A stretch of DNA of 64,000 nucleotides from Janibacter sp. DB-40 (GTDB taxonomy: Bacteria > Actinomycetota > Actinomycetes > Actinomycetales > Dermatophilaceae), in contig NZ_CP120360.1 of the NCBI RefSeq assembly GCF_029510815.1, positions 124,001 through 188,000 of the forward strand, read 5' to 3'. Numbering within the stretch: position 1 is the stretch's first letter; every line of letters begins with the position of its first letter. Under the pieces are notes generated by a model. It was not told where the DNA came from and searched no databases. It saw only the letters and a program-made list of their open reading frames with translations. Below, piece by piece: positions 10,224-18,768 of the stretch. The translations under genes were made by a program, and so were the position numbers.

Positions 10224-11072
10224 ATGTCCCAGACGCCCGTGCCCACCCGACCCGGTGAGCCGCAGGACCCGGAGATGCGGGAGCGCTACCTGCGTGACGC
10301 CCAGCGGGTGCGCGAGACCAGGCGCGCCGAGTCCGCGCGGCTCGCGGCGGAGGTCCCCCCGTCGCGCACCCCCTCCGGCCCCATCTGGGTCGTCGCGGGC
10401 CTGCTCACCATCGTGCTCGTGCTCGGGGTCGGGATCCTCCTCGCCGGGCCGATGCTGAAGCAGACGTCCACGAGCGAGCAGGCACTGCCCGCGGACGTCT
10501 CCGACCTGCGGATCGACAACGCCGTCGGTGACGTACGCGTCCGTGCGGCGGACGCCGGCGAGGAGCCGCGGGTCACCCGCACGACCGAGTGGGGCCTGCG
10601 CCGACCGGACGCCTCAGTCGACGTCACCGGCGGCACCGCCTCGCTGGAGGCGACCTGCCCCTCCGGGGTCGTCCTGCCCTGCTCGACCGACTGGACGGTC
10701 GTCGTGCCCGAGGGTGCGGACGTGCGGATCGAGGAGGGCGTCGGCCGGGTCACGGTCGAGGGCATCGACGGTGACGTCGACGTCGAGACCGGTGTCGGTG
10801 ACGTGCGGATCGCCGAGTCCACGGGCGGGCGCATCACCGCGAACCTGGGGGTCGGCTCGCTGTGGGTCGAGTCCGTCGAGCCTCCGCAGCACGTGCGCGC
10901 CAAGGTCGGCGTCGGCGGCGTGTCGGTGCAGCTGCCGGACACGGCCGCGTACGACGTCGATGCCAGCGGGGGTGTCGGGGACGTGCACAACGACCTCGGC
11001 AGCGACCCCGCGTCGGACCGCACGGTCGTCGTCGAGGGCGGCGTCGGGTCGGTGAGCCTCTCCGCCTCCTGA
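10224..11072 (+). CDS. DUF4097-like beta-helix membrane protein in two-component operon
   Basis: A 282-residue protein with a basic N-terminal cytoplasmic tail, one transmembrane segment at about 53-76 (IWVVAGLLTIVLVLGVGILLAG), and an extracellular domain. That domain is built of short repeating strands with the pattern GVGxVxVEGxDGDVxVxTGVGDVRI. Such Gly/Val/Asp-rich repeats are characteristic of DUF4097/LiaF-like putative adhesin domains, which form a beta-solenoid. Proteins of this type often accompany LiaRS-like envelope-stress systems, and here the gene is third in the operon directly after the response regulator. A role in sensing or modulating envelope stress is therefore an inference from context. 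A strong hairpin follows the stop. Confidence 0.75.
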   Translation: MSQTPVPTRPGEPQDPEMRERYLRDAQRVRETRRAESARLAAEVPPSRTPSGPIWVVAGLLTIVLVLGVGILLAGPMLKQTSTSEQALPADVSDLRIDNAVGDVRVRAADAGEEPRVTRTTEWGLRRPDASVDVTGGTASLEATCPSGVVLPCSTDWTVVVPEGADVRIEEGVGRVTVEGIDGDVDVETGVGDVRIAESTGGRITANLGVGSLWVESVEPPQHVRAKVGVGGVSVQLPDTAAYDVDASGGVGDVHNDLGSDPASDRTVVVEGGVGSVSLSAS

Positions 11073-11084
11073 CTCCGGGCGCAG

Positions 11085-11128
11085 AAATCGACTCAGGACG
11101 CGGTAATTACCACGTCCTGAGTCGATTT
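11085..11128. terminator. Long hairpin terminator between convergent operons
   Basis: The arms AAATCGACTCAGGACG and CGTCCTGAGTCGATTT pair perfectly. The centre is the palindrome GGTAATTACC, giving about 21 pairs with a single C/A mismatch. A TTTT run follows the right arm. It ends the two-component operon and, read on the other strand, the lactate operon. Confidence 0.8.
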
Positions 11129-11157
11129 TCGCGTCCCGGGGCGAAGGGGTGGGTGGC

Positions 11158-11811
11158 CTACACCTCGACGAGCAGCACGACCAGGGTCCGGGGGCCGTGG
11201 ACACCCTCGACCCGCTCGAGCTCGATGTCGCTCGTGGCGCTCGGCCCGCTGATCCACGTCAACGGCCGCGCGTCGTGCGGGTCGGGCCGCAGGCGGGAGA
11301 CCGCGTCCGGCACGTCCGCGACCACCTGGTCGGCACGCACGACGCACACGTGGGTGTCCGGGACGAGCGTCAGGGCGCGTCGGCCCTGGTCGGCCCGGTG
11401 GTCGAGCACGATGGTCCCGGTCGCCGCGATCCCGACCGCGGACGCGGTGAGGACGGCGTCGACCCGGTCCAGGTCGGCGGCGGCGAGCGAAGGGGAGTCC
11501 CGCAGCACCTCGGGTGCGGTCCCCAGGGAGCCGGTCCACTCCTCGTCGACACCGTCGGGGACGATGACCGATCGGCAGTCGTTGTCCTGCAGGACCCGGG
11601 CGATCGTGTCGGCGAGGTCGGAGGCGTGCACCCGCAGGACGCTCGCCTCGTAGTCGGCGACGGCCTCGGCGAAGCGGTTTAGCGTCGCCGTGGCCGGGCT
11701 CTCCTGCGGTGACGCGGTGCCGGTGGGGTGGGGGACCCCCTTCGCCTCCGTGGTGATGTCCGCGGTCGCCCCGCGGATCCGGTCGAGGATCTCCTGCTTG
11801 GCGCTGCTCAC
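11158..11811 (-). CDS. lutC: Lactate utilisation protein C (LutC/YkgG family)
   Basis: A 217-residue LUD-domain protein, third subunit of the LutABC L-lactate oxidase system, which feeds lactate-derived electrons into metabolism while making pyruvate. The family's core is visible in CRSVIVPDGVDEEW, the conserved AVLTASAVGIAATGTIVLDH (compare the LUD motif of the form TxxxxGxAxTGT) and ISGPSATSDIELERVEGVHGPR near the C-terminus. The start is GTG 11811, whose codon overlaps the stop of lutB (GTGA), so translation is coupled. It is the last gene of the operon, with the strong hairpin at 11085-11128 downstream. Confidence 0.9.
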   Translation of the reverse strand: MSSAKQEILDRIRGATADITTEAKGVPHPTGTASPQESPATATLNRFAEAVADYEASVLRVHASDLADTIARVLQDNDCRSVIVPDGVDEEWTGSLGTAPEVLRDSPSLAAADLDRVDAVLTASAVGIAATGTIVLDHRADQGRRALTLVPDTHVCVVRADQVVADVPDAVSRLRPDPHDARPLTWISGPSATSDIELERVEGVHGPRTLVVLLVEV

Positions 11812-13271
11812 TGCGTCCCCCTCTCGCGAGCCCACCACTGCCGGAAGGACTCCGTGGGGGGTGTGGGCACGTCCCGGGCACTCGTCCACGCGCCCATGCC
11901 CGGGACGGTGCGGATCGTGCGGTCACCGAGGAGGCGACCGACGGAGTTCGCGGCCTTCTGTGCGGCGCCGAGGCGGCGCGGGTCCGACAGCACCCAGCCG
12001 GCGGCGGCCATCGCGGCCGACTCGGCGCTGGGTCGCTCCTGGTCGGCGACCTCGCCGCGCAGCTTCACGAGCAGCTCGGGGATGTTGATCTTGACCGGGC
12101 AGACCTCGTAGCAGGCGCCGCACAGGGTCGAGGCGTACGGCAGCGACTTGTCGACCTCGCTCGCGGTGCCGCGCAGCTGCGGGTTGAGCACCGCACCGAT
12201 CGGCCCCGGGTAGACCGAGCCGTAGGCGTGGCCGCCGGTGCGCTCGTAGACCGGGCAGACGTTGAGGCAGGCCGAGCAGCGGATGCACCGCAACGCCTGG
12301 CGCCCGATGCTGTCGCCGAGGACGTGCGTGCGGCCGTTGTCGAGCAGGACGACGTGCACCTCCTGCGGGCCGTCCCCGTCGTGGGTGCCCGTCCACGTCG
12401 AGGTGTAGGGGTTCATCCGCTCGCCGGTGCTCGAGCGAGGCAGCAGCTGCAGCATCGGAGCGAGGTCGTCCCAGCTCGGCAGGACCTTCTCGATGCCGAC
12501 GACGGAGATGAGCGTCTCCGGAAGGGTCAGGCACATCCGGCCGTTGCCCTCCGACTCGACGACCACGAGGCTGCCCGTGTCGGCGATCGCGAAGTTCGCC
12601 CCCGAGATCCCGACCTTCGCCCGCAGGAACTTCTCCCGCAGGTGCAGTCGGGCGGCCTCGGCGAGGCGGGCCGGGTCGTCGGTGAGGTCCTCGGGCGCGG
12701 CCCGGCCGACCGCGCCCATCTCCCGCAGGAAGATCTCGCGGATCTCGCTGCGGTTGCGATGGATCGCCGGGACGAGGATGTGGCTGGGCAGGTCGCCGCC
12801 GAGCTGGACGATCAGCTCGGCCAGGTCGGTCTCCCAGGCGTCGATGCTGGCGTCCCGGAGGGCCTCGTTGAGCTCGATCTCCTGGGTGGTCATCGACTTG
12901 ACCTTGACGACCTCGTCGGTCTCCTTGGCCCGGACCAGTCCGGTGACGATCCGGTTGGCCTCCTCGGCGTCGCGCGCCCAGTGGACGGTGGCGCCGTTGG
13001 CGGTGAGGTTCTCCTCGAGCTGCTCGAGGTAGTCCGCGAGGTGGGCCAGGGCCTCGTCCTTGGCGTCGGCGCCTGCGGTGCGCAGGGCCTGCCAGTCGTC
13101 GAGCTCGCCGACGACCCCGGCCCGCTTGGCGCGGATCGTGTGCGTGGCGTGGTGGAGGTTGTGGCGCTGCTGGGTCCTGCCCAGCGCCTCCTCGGCGGCC
13201 TCCGGGAAGGACGGCATACCCATGAAGGTCGGTGACGTCTCCTGCAGGGGGCCCGGTCGGGTGGTGGTCAC
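11808..13271 (-). CDS. lutB: Lactate utilisation iron-sulfur protein B
   Basis: A 487-residue protein. The N-terminal two thirds is a LUD domain (KVKSMTTQEIELNEAL; SGANFAIADTGSLVVVESEGNGR). The C-terminal third holds two ferredoxin-like [4Fe-4S] motifs, CIRCSACLNVCP and CGACYEVCPVKI. This is the standard architecture of LutB, which passes electrons between the other Lut subunits. The start is GTG 13271, overlapping the end of lutA by four bases; a longer frame exists upstream but lies inside lutA. It also overlaps lutC by four bases, so the genes form a tightly coupled translation unit. Confidence 0.93.
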   Translation of the reverse strand: MTTTRPGPLQETSPTFMGMPSFPEAAEEALGRTQQRHNLHHATHTIRAKRAGVVGELDDWQALRTAGADAKDEALAHLADYLEQLEENLTANGATVHWARDAEEANRIVTGLVRAKETDEVVKVKSMTTQEIELNEALRDASIDAWETDLAELIVQLGGDLPSHILVPAIHRNRSEIREIFLREMGAVGRAAPEDLTDDPARLAEAARLHLREKFLRAKVGISGANFAIADTGSLVVVESEGNGRMCLTLPETLISVVGIEKVLPSWDDLAPMLQLLPRSSTGERMNPYTSTWTGTHDGDGPQEVHVVLLDNGRTHVLGDSIGRQALRCIRCSACLNVCPVYERTGGHAYGSVYPGPIGAVLNPQLRGTASEVDKSLPYASTLCGACYEVCPVKINIPELLVKLRGEVADQERPSAESAAMAAAGWVLSDPRRLGAAQKAANSVGRLLGDRTIRTVPGMGAWTSARDVPTPPTESFRQWWARERGTQ

Positions 13272-14059
13272 AGCTGCTCCTCCTCCGTGCTCGCGAGGAT
13301 CTCGGCGAGGTGCAGGCGCCGCACTCCCGCGCGCTGGCGGGAGAGCATCCCGCCGATGTGTGCCAGGCATGAGTTGTCGCTCGCGACGACGACCTCGGCC
13401 TGCGTGCCGGTGATGTTGCGGGCCTTGTCGGCCCCCATGGCGATGGAGACGTCGGCGTTCTTCATCGCGAAGGTCCCACCGAACCCGCAGCACTCCTCCG
13501 CGCCGGGCAGCTCGACGAGGTCGATGCCCTTGACGGCGCGCAGCAGCGACAGGGGCTTGTCGCCCACGTGCAGCATGCGCAGGGAGTGGCAGGTCGGGTG
13601 GTAGGTCACCCGGTGCGGGAAGTATGCGCCGACGTCGGTCACGCCGAGCACGTCGACGAGGAACTCCGAGAGCTCGTACGTGCGGGGCGCGGTCTGCTGC
13701 ACGCGACCGAGGAGCGTGTCGTCGCCGACCTCACGGGCGATCGTCGCGTGCTGCTCACGCACCGACCCGACGCACGACCCGGACGGGGCGACGACCGCGT
13801 CGTACCCGTCGAAGACGTCGACGAAGCGGCGCACCAGCGGTGCCGCGTCCTTGCCGTAGCCGGTGTTGGTCTGCATCTGGCCGCAGCAGGTCTGCTCCAT
13901 CGGGAACTCGACCTCGCACCCGAGGCGCTCGAGCAGCCGCACGGTCGCCTTGAGCGTCTCCGGCCACATCGTGTCGTTGAAGCAGGTGGCGAAGAGGGCG
14001 ACGCGCAGGTCGGTGGCGCCGATCGGGTGCGAGGACGGGGCGGGCGACGAGGTGGTCAT
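13268..14059 (-). CDS. lutA: Lactate utilisation Fe-S oxidoreductase A
   Basis: A 263-residue protein with two CCG domains, as in LutA and the glycolate oxidase GlcF subunit. The cluster-binding motifs are EQTCCGQMQ in the first half and EECCGFGGTFAMK in the second, accompanied by the supporting cysteines in YHPTCHSLR and ATCFND. It starts at ATG 14059, overlapping the lactate permease stop by four bases (ATGA), which fixes the start. Second gene of the permease-lutA-lutB-lutC operon. Confidence 0.93.
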   Translation of the reverse strand: MTTSSPAPSSHPIGATDLRVALFATCFNDTMWPETLKATVRLLERLGCEVEFPMEQTCCGQMQTNTGYGKDAAPLVRRFVDVFDGYDAVVAPSGSCVGSVREQHATIAREVGDDTLLGRVQQTAPRTYELSEFLVDVLGVTDVGAYFPHRVTYHPTCHSLRMLHVGDKPLSLLRAVKGIDLVELPGAEECCGFGGTFAMKNADVSIAMGADKARNITGTQAEVVVASDNSCLAHIGGMLSRQRAGVRRLHLAEILASTEEEQL

Positions 14060-15786
14060 GGCAGCATCCAGGAGAGAACGGTGGACTGGAGTCCGACGAG
14101 CAGGCACATCACGATGATGAGCCCCACGCTCCACGGTAGGACCTTGCGCAAGATCTCGGACTCCCTGCCGACCAGCCCGACGGCGGTCGCCGCGATGGTG
14201 AGGTTCTGCGGGCTGATCATCTTGCCGACCACACCACCGGAGGTGTTCGCGGCGACGAGCAGCGTCGGGTCGATGCCGGCGCGCTCGGCAGCGCTCTGCT
14301 GCAGCGTGGCGAAGAGGGCGTTGGCGCTGGTGTCCGAACCGGTGACCGCAGTGCCGATCCAGCCGAGCAGTGGGCTGAAGAAGGCGAAGGCGGTGCCGGT
14401 GCCGGCGATCCAGGCGCCGATGGTGATGGTCTGGCCGGAGAGATTCATGACATAGGCCAGCGCCAGCACGGAGGCGACGGTGAGGAAGGCGAAGCGCATC
14501 TGGATGGCGGTGGCCTTCATCTCGGCGAAGAGACCGGAGAAGCCGATGCCGTAGACGAGCGCGACGACGATGCCGCAGATCAGCAGCAGGGTGCCGGGGG
14601 AGGAGAGCCACGGGAAGCCGTAGGTGGTGGAGCCGCTGACGCTGCCGTCGTGGTTGAGGACCTGGCCGTCGAGACCGGGCCACGGGACCGCCACGTCGGT
14701 GCCGGTGAGGAAGGCATCGACCGGCGGGACCAGCTTGGCGATCGAGAAGACCGCGACGACGAGCACGTAGGGGAACATCGCCCACGCGATCGACTTCGGG
14801 GTGAGCGCGTCGGCCTGGGCATCGAGCTCCTCGGGCGAGACGTGGTGCTCACCGGCGGAGCCAGAGGCGGCGTCGGTCGGGGCGCCACCGACGGTCGCGA
14901 ACTGCTTCTCGCGCTCGACCTGCAGGGACTCGGTGGCCTCGTCGCCGCCGGTCGGCTGCCAGACGCGCAGGAAGGCGACGGCGACGGCCAGGGAGACCAG
15001 CGAGGCGATGATGTCGGTCATCTCGACCGAGATCCACGTGGCGGAGATCCACTGGGTGACCGCGAAGGTGATGCCGATGACGACGGCTGCCGGCCAGGTC
15101 TGCTTCACGCCGCGCTTGCCGTCGACCATGAGCACGAGGAGCAGCGGGACGAAGACCGCGATGACCGGGGCCTGGTGACCGACGTAGGCGCCGATCTCCT
15201 GGTAGGGGATGCCGGTGAGGTTGCCGGCGGTGATGATCGGGATGGCGATGGCACCGAAGGCGACGGGGGCGGTGTTGGCCAGCAGTACGACTGTGGCGGC
15301 GCGAAGGGGGGCGAAGCCGACGGCCATGAGCATGACGCCGGTGATGGCCACCGGGGCGCCGAAGCCGGCCAGCGCCTCGAGGAGGGCACCGAAGCAGAAG
15401 GCGATGATGATCGCCTGGATGCGCGGGTCGTCGGAGATCAGCCGGAAGGTCGCGCGCAGGTCCTCGAAGTGACCCGAGCGCACCGTGACCTGGTACAGGA
15501 CGATCGCCGTGAAGACGATCCACATGATCGGGAAGAGGCCGAAGACGGCTCCCTCGGTCGCGGAGAGGAACGCCAGGTCGATCGGCATCCCGAAGAAGAG
15601 GACGGCCACGAGGATGGCGACGGCGACCGAGCTCAGGCCGGCCCAGTGGGCCTTCCACTTAAGGACGCCGAGGGTGACGAAGATCGTCACGAGCGGGAGG
15701 AGGGCCACGAGGGCAGAGGCGACGAGGCTGTCCGCGACCGGGGCGATGTCGGGCTGGAAGGCGGCTGGTGCTGCAGCGGTGCTCAT
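14056..15786 (-). CDS. lldP: L-lactate permease (LctP/LldP family)
   Basis: A 576-residue integral membrane protein with at least twelve hydrophobic segments. It has family hallmarks such as WKAHWAGLSSV, the early hydrophobic block ending FPIMWIVFTAIVLYQVTVRSG, FGALLEALAGFGAPVAITG in the pore region, and a C-terminal ANTSGGVVGKMISPQNLTIA segment. These match LldP/GlcA lactate-glycolate:proton symporters. A hydrophilic loop of about 60 residues near residue 300 is rich in Glu, Ala and Gly. It is the first gene of the lactate operon. Its ATG at 15786 lies 33 bp from the first of three regulator sites, so expression is likely repressed when lactate is absent. Confidence 0.94.
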   Translation of the reverse strand: MSTAAAPAAFQPDIAPVADSLVASALVALLPLVTIFVTLGVLKWKAHWAGLSSVAVAILVAVLFFGMPIDLAFLSATEGAVFGLFPIMWIVFTAIVLYQVTVRSGHFEDLRATFRLISDDPRIQAIIIAFCFGALLEALAGFGAPVAITGVMLMAVGFAPLRAATVVLLANTAPVAFGAIAIPIITAGNLTGIPYQEIGAYVGHQAPVIAVFVPLLLVLMVDGKRGVKQTWPAAVVIGITFAVTQWISATWISVEMTDIIASLVSLAVAVAFLRVWQPTGGDEATESLQVEREKQFATVGGAPTDAASGSAGEHHVSPEELDAQADALTPKSIAWAMFPYVLVVAVFSIAKLVPPVDAFLTGTDVAVPWPGLDGQVLNHDGSVSGSTTYGFPWLSSPGTLLLICGIVVALVYGIGFSGLFAEMKATAIQMRFAFLTVASVLALAYVMNLSGQTITIGAWIAGTGTAFAFFSPLLGWIGTAVTGSDTSANALFATLQQSAAERAGIDPTLLVAANTSGGVVGKMISPQNLTIAATAVGLVGRESEILRKVLPWSVGLIIVMCLLVGLQSTVLSWMLP

Positions 15787-15818
15787 GGGTCTCCGGGTGC
15801 ACTTCGTTGGGCAGGAGT

Positions 15819-15833
15819 AATGGTCGGACCATT
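15819..15833. promoter_or_regulatory. LldR-type operator, site 1
   Basis: AATGGTCGGACCATT is a palindrome around a single central base and fits the FadR-subfamily GntR consensus TNGTNNNACNA. It is the site nearest the permease start and could block its promoter. Confidence 0.8.
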
Positions 15834-15871
15834 CAGGTGGCCGACTGTAGAGGACCGCGCCGTGGCGTGTC

Positions 15872-15886
15872 AATGGTCGGACCATT
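15872..15886. promoter_or_regulatory. LldR-type operator, site 2
   Basis: The same 15-bp palindrome as site 1, extended by one further pair on each side (C and G). Its centre is 53 bp (about five helical turns) from site 1, so a bound regulator at both sites would face the same side and could loop the DNA. Confidence 0.8.
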
Positions 15887-15896
15887 GTCCTCCCGC

Positions 15897-15911
15897 AATG
15901 GTCCGACCATC
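15897..15911. promoter_or_regulatory. LldR-type operator, site 3
   Basis: AATGGTCCGACCATC is a one-mismatch version of the palindrome, 25 bp from site 2 and 38 bp before the regulator's GTG. Its position suggests autoregulation of the regulator gene. Confidence 0.75.
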
Positions 15912-15948
15912 TGTTCTCCACAGCCTCGGCGCGTGCCATCCTGTGCTG

Positions 15949-16677
15949 GTGACCGTTGACGCCACCCCAGCACCGGCTCGGGCCCCCAAGGCCTACGAGA
16001 TCGTGCTCGCGTGGGTCGACGAGCAGATCCTCGGCGGCCGCCTGGCGGTCGGGGACACCCTCCCCGCCGAGCGCGAGCTGGCGAGGATGCTCGAGGTCGG
16101 CCGCGGGGCCGTGCGTGAGGCGGTCCGCACGCTGGAGGCCCAGGGCGTGGTCCGCTCCGCTGTGGGCGCCGGGGGAGCGGGCGGGACGATCATCACCGCC
16201 GTGCCGAGCGGCGCCCTCGGTCGCCTGCTGCGACTGCACGTGGCCCTGGCCAACTTCCCCGTACCCGACGTCCTCGAGGTGCGGGTCTCCCTGGAGTCGT
16301 TGAGCGTGCGGTTGGCGGCGACCAACGCGACGCCCGAGCACCTCGCGTCGATCGAGGAGCTGCTCGAGCGGATGTCGGACCCGGACATCGACCGGGTGAC
16401 CTTCAACGACTGCGACACCGCCTTCCACGTCGCGCTCGCATCGGCGGCCGGCAACCACCTCGCGCGCGACTTCACCGCCGCCATCCGGGAGTCGATGCGG
16501 CTGCCGATACTCGACGCCTTCCGGTCGGTGGGGCGGTGGGAGGACGTCGTCGACAAGCTCCGCGCGGACCACCGGGCGATCTACGAGGCGGTCGCCGCCG
16601 GTGACGGGGACGCCGCCGCGCAGATCACCGAGGAGCACATCCGCTCCGCCTGGCGCCTGATCACCGCCGACGTCTGA
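15949..16677 (+). CDS. lldR: FadR-family GntR regulator of lactate use (LldR-like)
   Basis: A 242-residue regulator with an N-terminal winged HTH (GDTLPAERELARMLEVGRGAVREAVRTLEAQGVV) at about residues 30-65 and a C-terminal all-helical FCD ligand domain with metal-binding residues (the first part of the site in FNDCDTAFHVALASAAGNH, the second in LRADHRAIYEAV). Divergent from the L-lactate permease operon with three matching palindromes between them, it is the obvious local repressor, released by L-lactate by analogy with LldR of Corynebacterium. GTG 15949 is preferred; GTG 15943 in the same frame is possible. The gene ends 15 bp before repeat array B. Confidence 0.9.
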   Translation: MTVDATPAPARAPKAYEIVLAWVDEQILGGRLAVGDTLPAERELARMLEVGRGAVREAVRTLEAQGVVRSAVGAGGAGGTIITAVPSGALGRLLRLHVALANFPVPDVLEVRVSLESLSVRLAATNATPEHLASIEELLERMSDPDIDRVTFNDCDTAFHVALASAAGNHLARDFTAAIRESMRLPILDAFRSVGRWEDVVDKLRADHRAIYEAVAAGDGDAAAQITEEHIRSAWRLITADV

Positions 16678-16692
16678 CCTCCCCCCTGTTTT

Positions 16693-16797
16693 CGCAGGAG
16701 CCTAAGCAGTTGCGGACTTGGGGGCCCGGGTATTCGCAAGAGCCTAAGCAGTTGCGGACTTGGGGGCCTGGTTTTCGCAAGAGCCTGAGCAGTTGCG
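16693..16797 (-). repeat. Array B: three dyad elements, 41-42-bp period
   Basis: Copies in reverse orientation lie at 16693-16714, 16735-16756 and 16776-16797. Spacers share GACTTGGGGGCC-type sequence. The third copy has CCTGAGC instead of CCTAAGC. The array fills the gap between the convergent regulator and Fpg/Nei genes, ending 13 bp before the Fpg stop. Confidence 0.9.
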
Positions 16798-16810
16798 GAC
16801 TTGGGGGCGG

Positions 16811-17671
16811 CTACTTGAGGAACTTGCTCGTGCGCCGGTCGGCGAGCACCTTGCCGCCGGTCTGGCAGGTGGCGCAGTACTGCAGGGACCGGTCGGCGAA
16901 GCTGACCTCGCGCACGACGTCCCCGCACACCGGGCACTCCTCGCCGGTGCGGCCGTGGACGCGCATCCCCGCGCGCTTGGCGTCCTTCAGCTGCTGGGCC
17001 GGTTTGCCGGAGGCGGCGGCGACCGCATCGGTCAGGGTCGTGATCAGTGCCTCGTAGAGGACGTCGACCTCGTCGTCGGTGAGCTTCGCGGCATGGGCGA
17101 AGGGGGACAGCCGCGCCACGTGCAGCACCTCGTCGGAGTAGGCGTTGCCGACCCCCGCGATGAGCGACTGGTCGCGCAGGACGCCCTTGACCTGGGCCGG
17201 GCGCCGGGCGAGCAGCTCGCCGAAGGCCTCCCGGGTGAAGCCCGGGGACAACGGGTCGGGGCCCAGGCGGGCGACGCCTGGCACCTCCTGCACGTCGCGG
17301 ACGAGGTAGGCGGCCACGCTCTTCTTCGTCCCCGCCTCGGTGAGGTCGAAGCCCGAGCCGTCGGACATCCGCAGCCGCAGCGCGACGGGGGACTTGCCCG
17401 GCCGCAGCATCGTGCGCGGGAGCTCCTCGCTGAAGCGGATCCACCCCGCGCGCGCCAAGTGGATGACCATGTGCGTCCCGTCGCAGTCGATGTCGAGGAA
17501 CTTGCCGTGCCGGTGCACCCCGTCGACCGGCGCACCGGCCAGGGCCTGCGGCGGTGGGTCGACCGTCTTCAGGACGGTGAAGGAGGCGAGCTCCAGCGAC
17601 TCGACGGCCAGCCCGCCGAGGTGCTCGTCGAGGAAGTCGACGAGTCCCTGCACCTCGGGCAGCTCAGGCAT
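16811..17671 (-). CDS. Fpg/Nei family DNA glycosylase
   Basis: A 286-residue base-excision-repair glycosylase/AP lyase. The N-terminus MPELPEVQ supplies the catalytic Pro (next to Met) and Glu; HRHGKFLDID has the conserved Lys. The helix-two-turn-helix DNA-binding region is in the middle (KGVLRDQSLIAGVGNAYSDEVLH), and the C-terminus has a four-cysteine zinc finger (CPVC and CATC, 20 residues apart) ending in RRTSKFLK. It is close to the actinobacterial Fpg2/Nei-like subgroup, so the exact lesion preference is uncertain. Its ATG lies inside the 3' end of the APP1 gene (8-bp overlap), implying co-translation. Confidence 0.93.
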   Translation of the reverse strand: MPELPEVQGLVDFLDEHLGGLAVESLELASFTVLKTVDPPPQALAGAPVDGVHRHGKFLDIDCDGTHMVIHLARAGWIRFSEELPRTMLRPGKSPVALRLRMSDGSGFDLTEAGTKKSVAAYLVRDVQEVPGVARLGPDPLSPGFTREAFGELLARRPAQVKGVLRDQSLIAGVGNAYSDEVLHVARLSPFAHAAKLTDDEVDVLYEALITTLTDAVAAASGKPAQQLKDAKRAGMRVHGRTGEECPVCGDVVREVSFADRSLQYCATCQTGGKVLADRRTSKFLK

Positions 17672-18740
17672 CGCTCCGCTCCGAGGGTGTGGTCCCGAGG
17701 GCCTGGCGCATCTGCTCCAGCATCGTGTAGCCGTCGGCCGCGTGGCAGATCGGCAGCTGGACCCCGACGTGCTGCTCGTAGGCGTCGGTGGCGATGGGGG
17801 TGAAGTGGCTCAGCAGCTGCTCGGTCGCGGACAGCACACGGATACCGATGGCGCGCACCCGGTCGGGGCGCTGCTCGGCGAACTCGCCGTAGATGCTCGG
17901 GTCGTGCTGCCCGTCGTCACCGATCAGCACCCACCGGACCTCGGGCAGCTCGCGCACGAGCCGGTGCAGGCAGGCGCGCTTGTGGTCCTGGCCGGAGCGA
18001 AACCAGCCGGTGTTGGTCGGGCCCCAGTCGGTCATGAGCATCGGCCCGAGCGGGTAGCCGGCCCGCCGCAGGAAGCGGGTCAGCGGCGGCACGGCGTTCC
18101 ACGCGCCCGTCGAGACGTAGACGATCGGTGCGCGCGGGTGCTCGCGCAGCAGCTCGCGGTACATCGTCGCCATCCCGGGGACGGCCCGGCGGGTGCCCTC
18201 GTGGCGGAAGAAGGTGTTGTACGCGGCGATCATCGGCCGGGGCATCGTTGTCGTGATGATCGTGTCGTCGATGTCGGAGACGATCCCGAAGGTCTCCTCC
18301 GGGTCGACGATGAAGACCGCCGCCGTCGTGTCCGCGGCCCGCGGCGAGGAGATGTGCAGGTCGTGCCAGCCCGGCTCGAGGTCGTGGCCGGTGATCGTCA
18401 GGTCGAGGATGCCCGAGCGGTCCACGCGGGTGCGGAACTCCTTCTCCCCGATGGTCACGGTGACCGGCTCGCCGCTGGCCGGGGTGGCGAAGAAGAAGCG
18501 CCACCCCCTTCGCTCGTTGTCGGCGGTGCGCAGCTCCAGCCAGGTCGCCCGGGCGTCGGCCGCGGCGGGGGCGTACGGGCGGCGGGTCATCAGCACCCGG
18601 CCGAGGACGCGCACCCGGTCCACGCTCCCGTAGCCGGTGTGGGCGAGCACCCGGGTGCCCCATCCGCGGCGACGCATGGCGCCGGCCACCTGGCGGTGCC
18701 ATGCGTCCTCGATGATCGCGGCGGAGTGCGGTCTCGGCAT
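17664..18740 (-). CDS. APP1-type (DUF2183) phosphatase domain protein
   Basis: A 358-residue protein. The first ~150 residues form a beta-rich domain, and the C-terminal half is the APP1 catalytic domain with the HAD-type motif SDIDDTIITT at about 155-164, followed by the conserved FRHEGTRRAVPGMATMYREL, YVSTGAWN and LIGDDGQHDPSIYGEFA segments. The eukaryotic relative App1 dephosphorylates phosphatidate; the bacterial substrate is unknown. The ATG at 18740 is close to the divergent HPr-kinase-like gene, 28 bp away. The 3' end overlaps the Fpg/Nei gene. Confidence 0.85.
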   Translation of the reverse strand: MPRPHSAAIIEDAWHRQVAGAMRRRGWGTRVLAHTGYGSVDRVRVLGRVLMTRRPYAPAAADARATWLELRTADNERRGWRFFFATPASGEPVTVTIGEKEFRTRVDRSGILDLTITGHDLEPGWHDLHISSPRAADTTAAVFIVDPEETFGIVSDIDDTIITTTMPRPMIAAYNTFFRHEGTRRAVPGMATMYRELLREHPRAPIVYVSTGAWNAVPPLTRFLRRAGYPLGPMLMTDWGPTNTGWFRSGQDHKRACLHRLVRELPEVRWVLIGDDGQHDPSIYGEFAEQRPDRVRAIGIRVLSATEQLLSHFTPIATDAYEQHVGVQLPICHAADGYTMLEQMRQALGTTPSERSDA

Positions 18741-18768
18741 GCTCCGAGCCTAGGGGAGGATGTCGTGC

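Noticed and set aside
14650..16677. A 675-codon frame covering the lactate regulator
   Set aside because: The first 430 codons overlap the permease in antisense and are low-complexity Gly/Asp/Arg/Glu. Only the last 242 codons, from GTG 15949, are a recognisable regulator.
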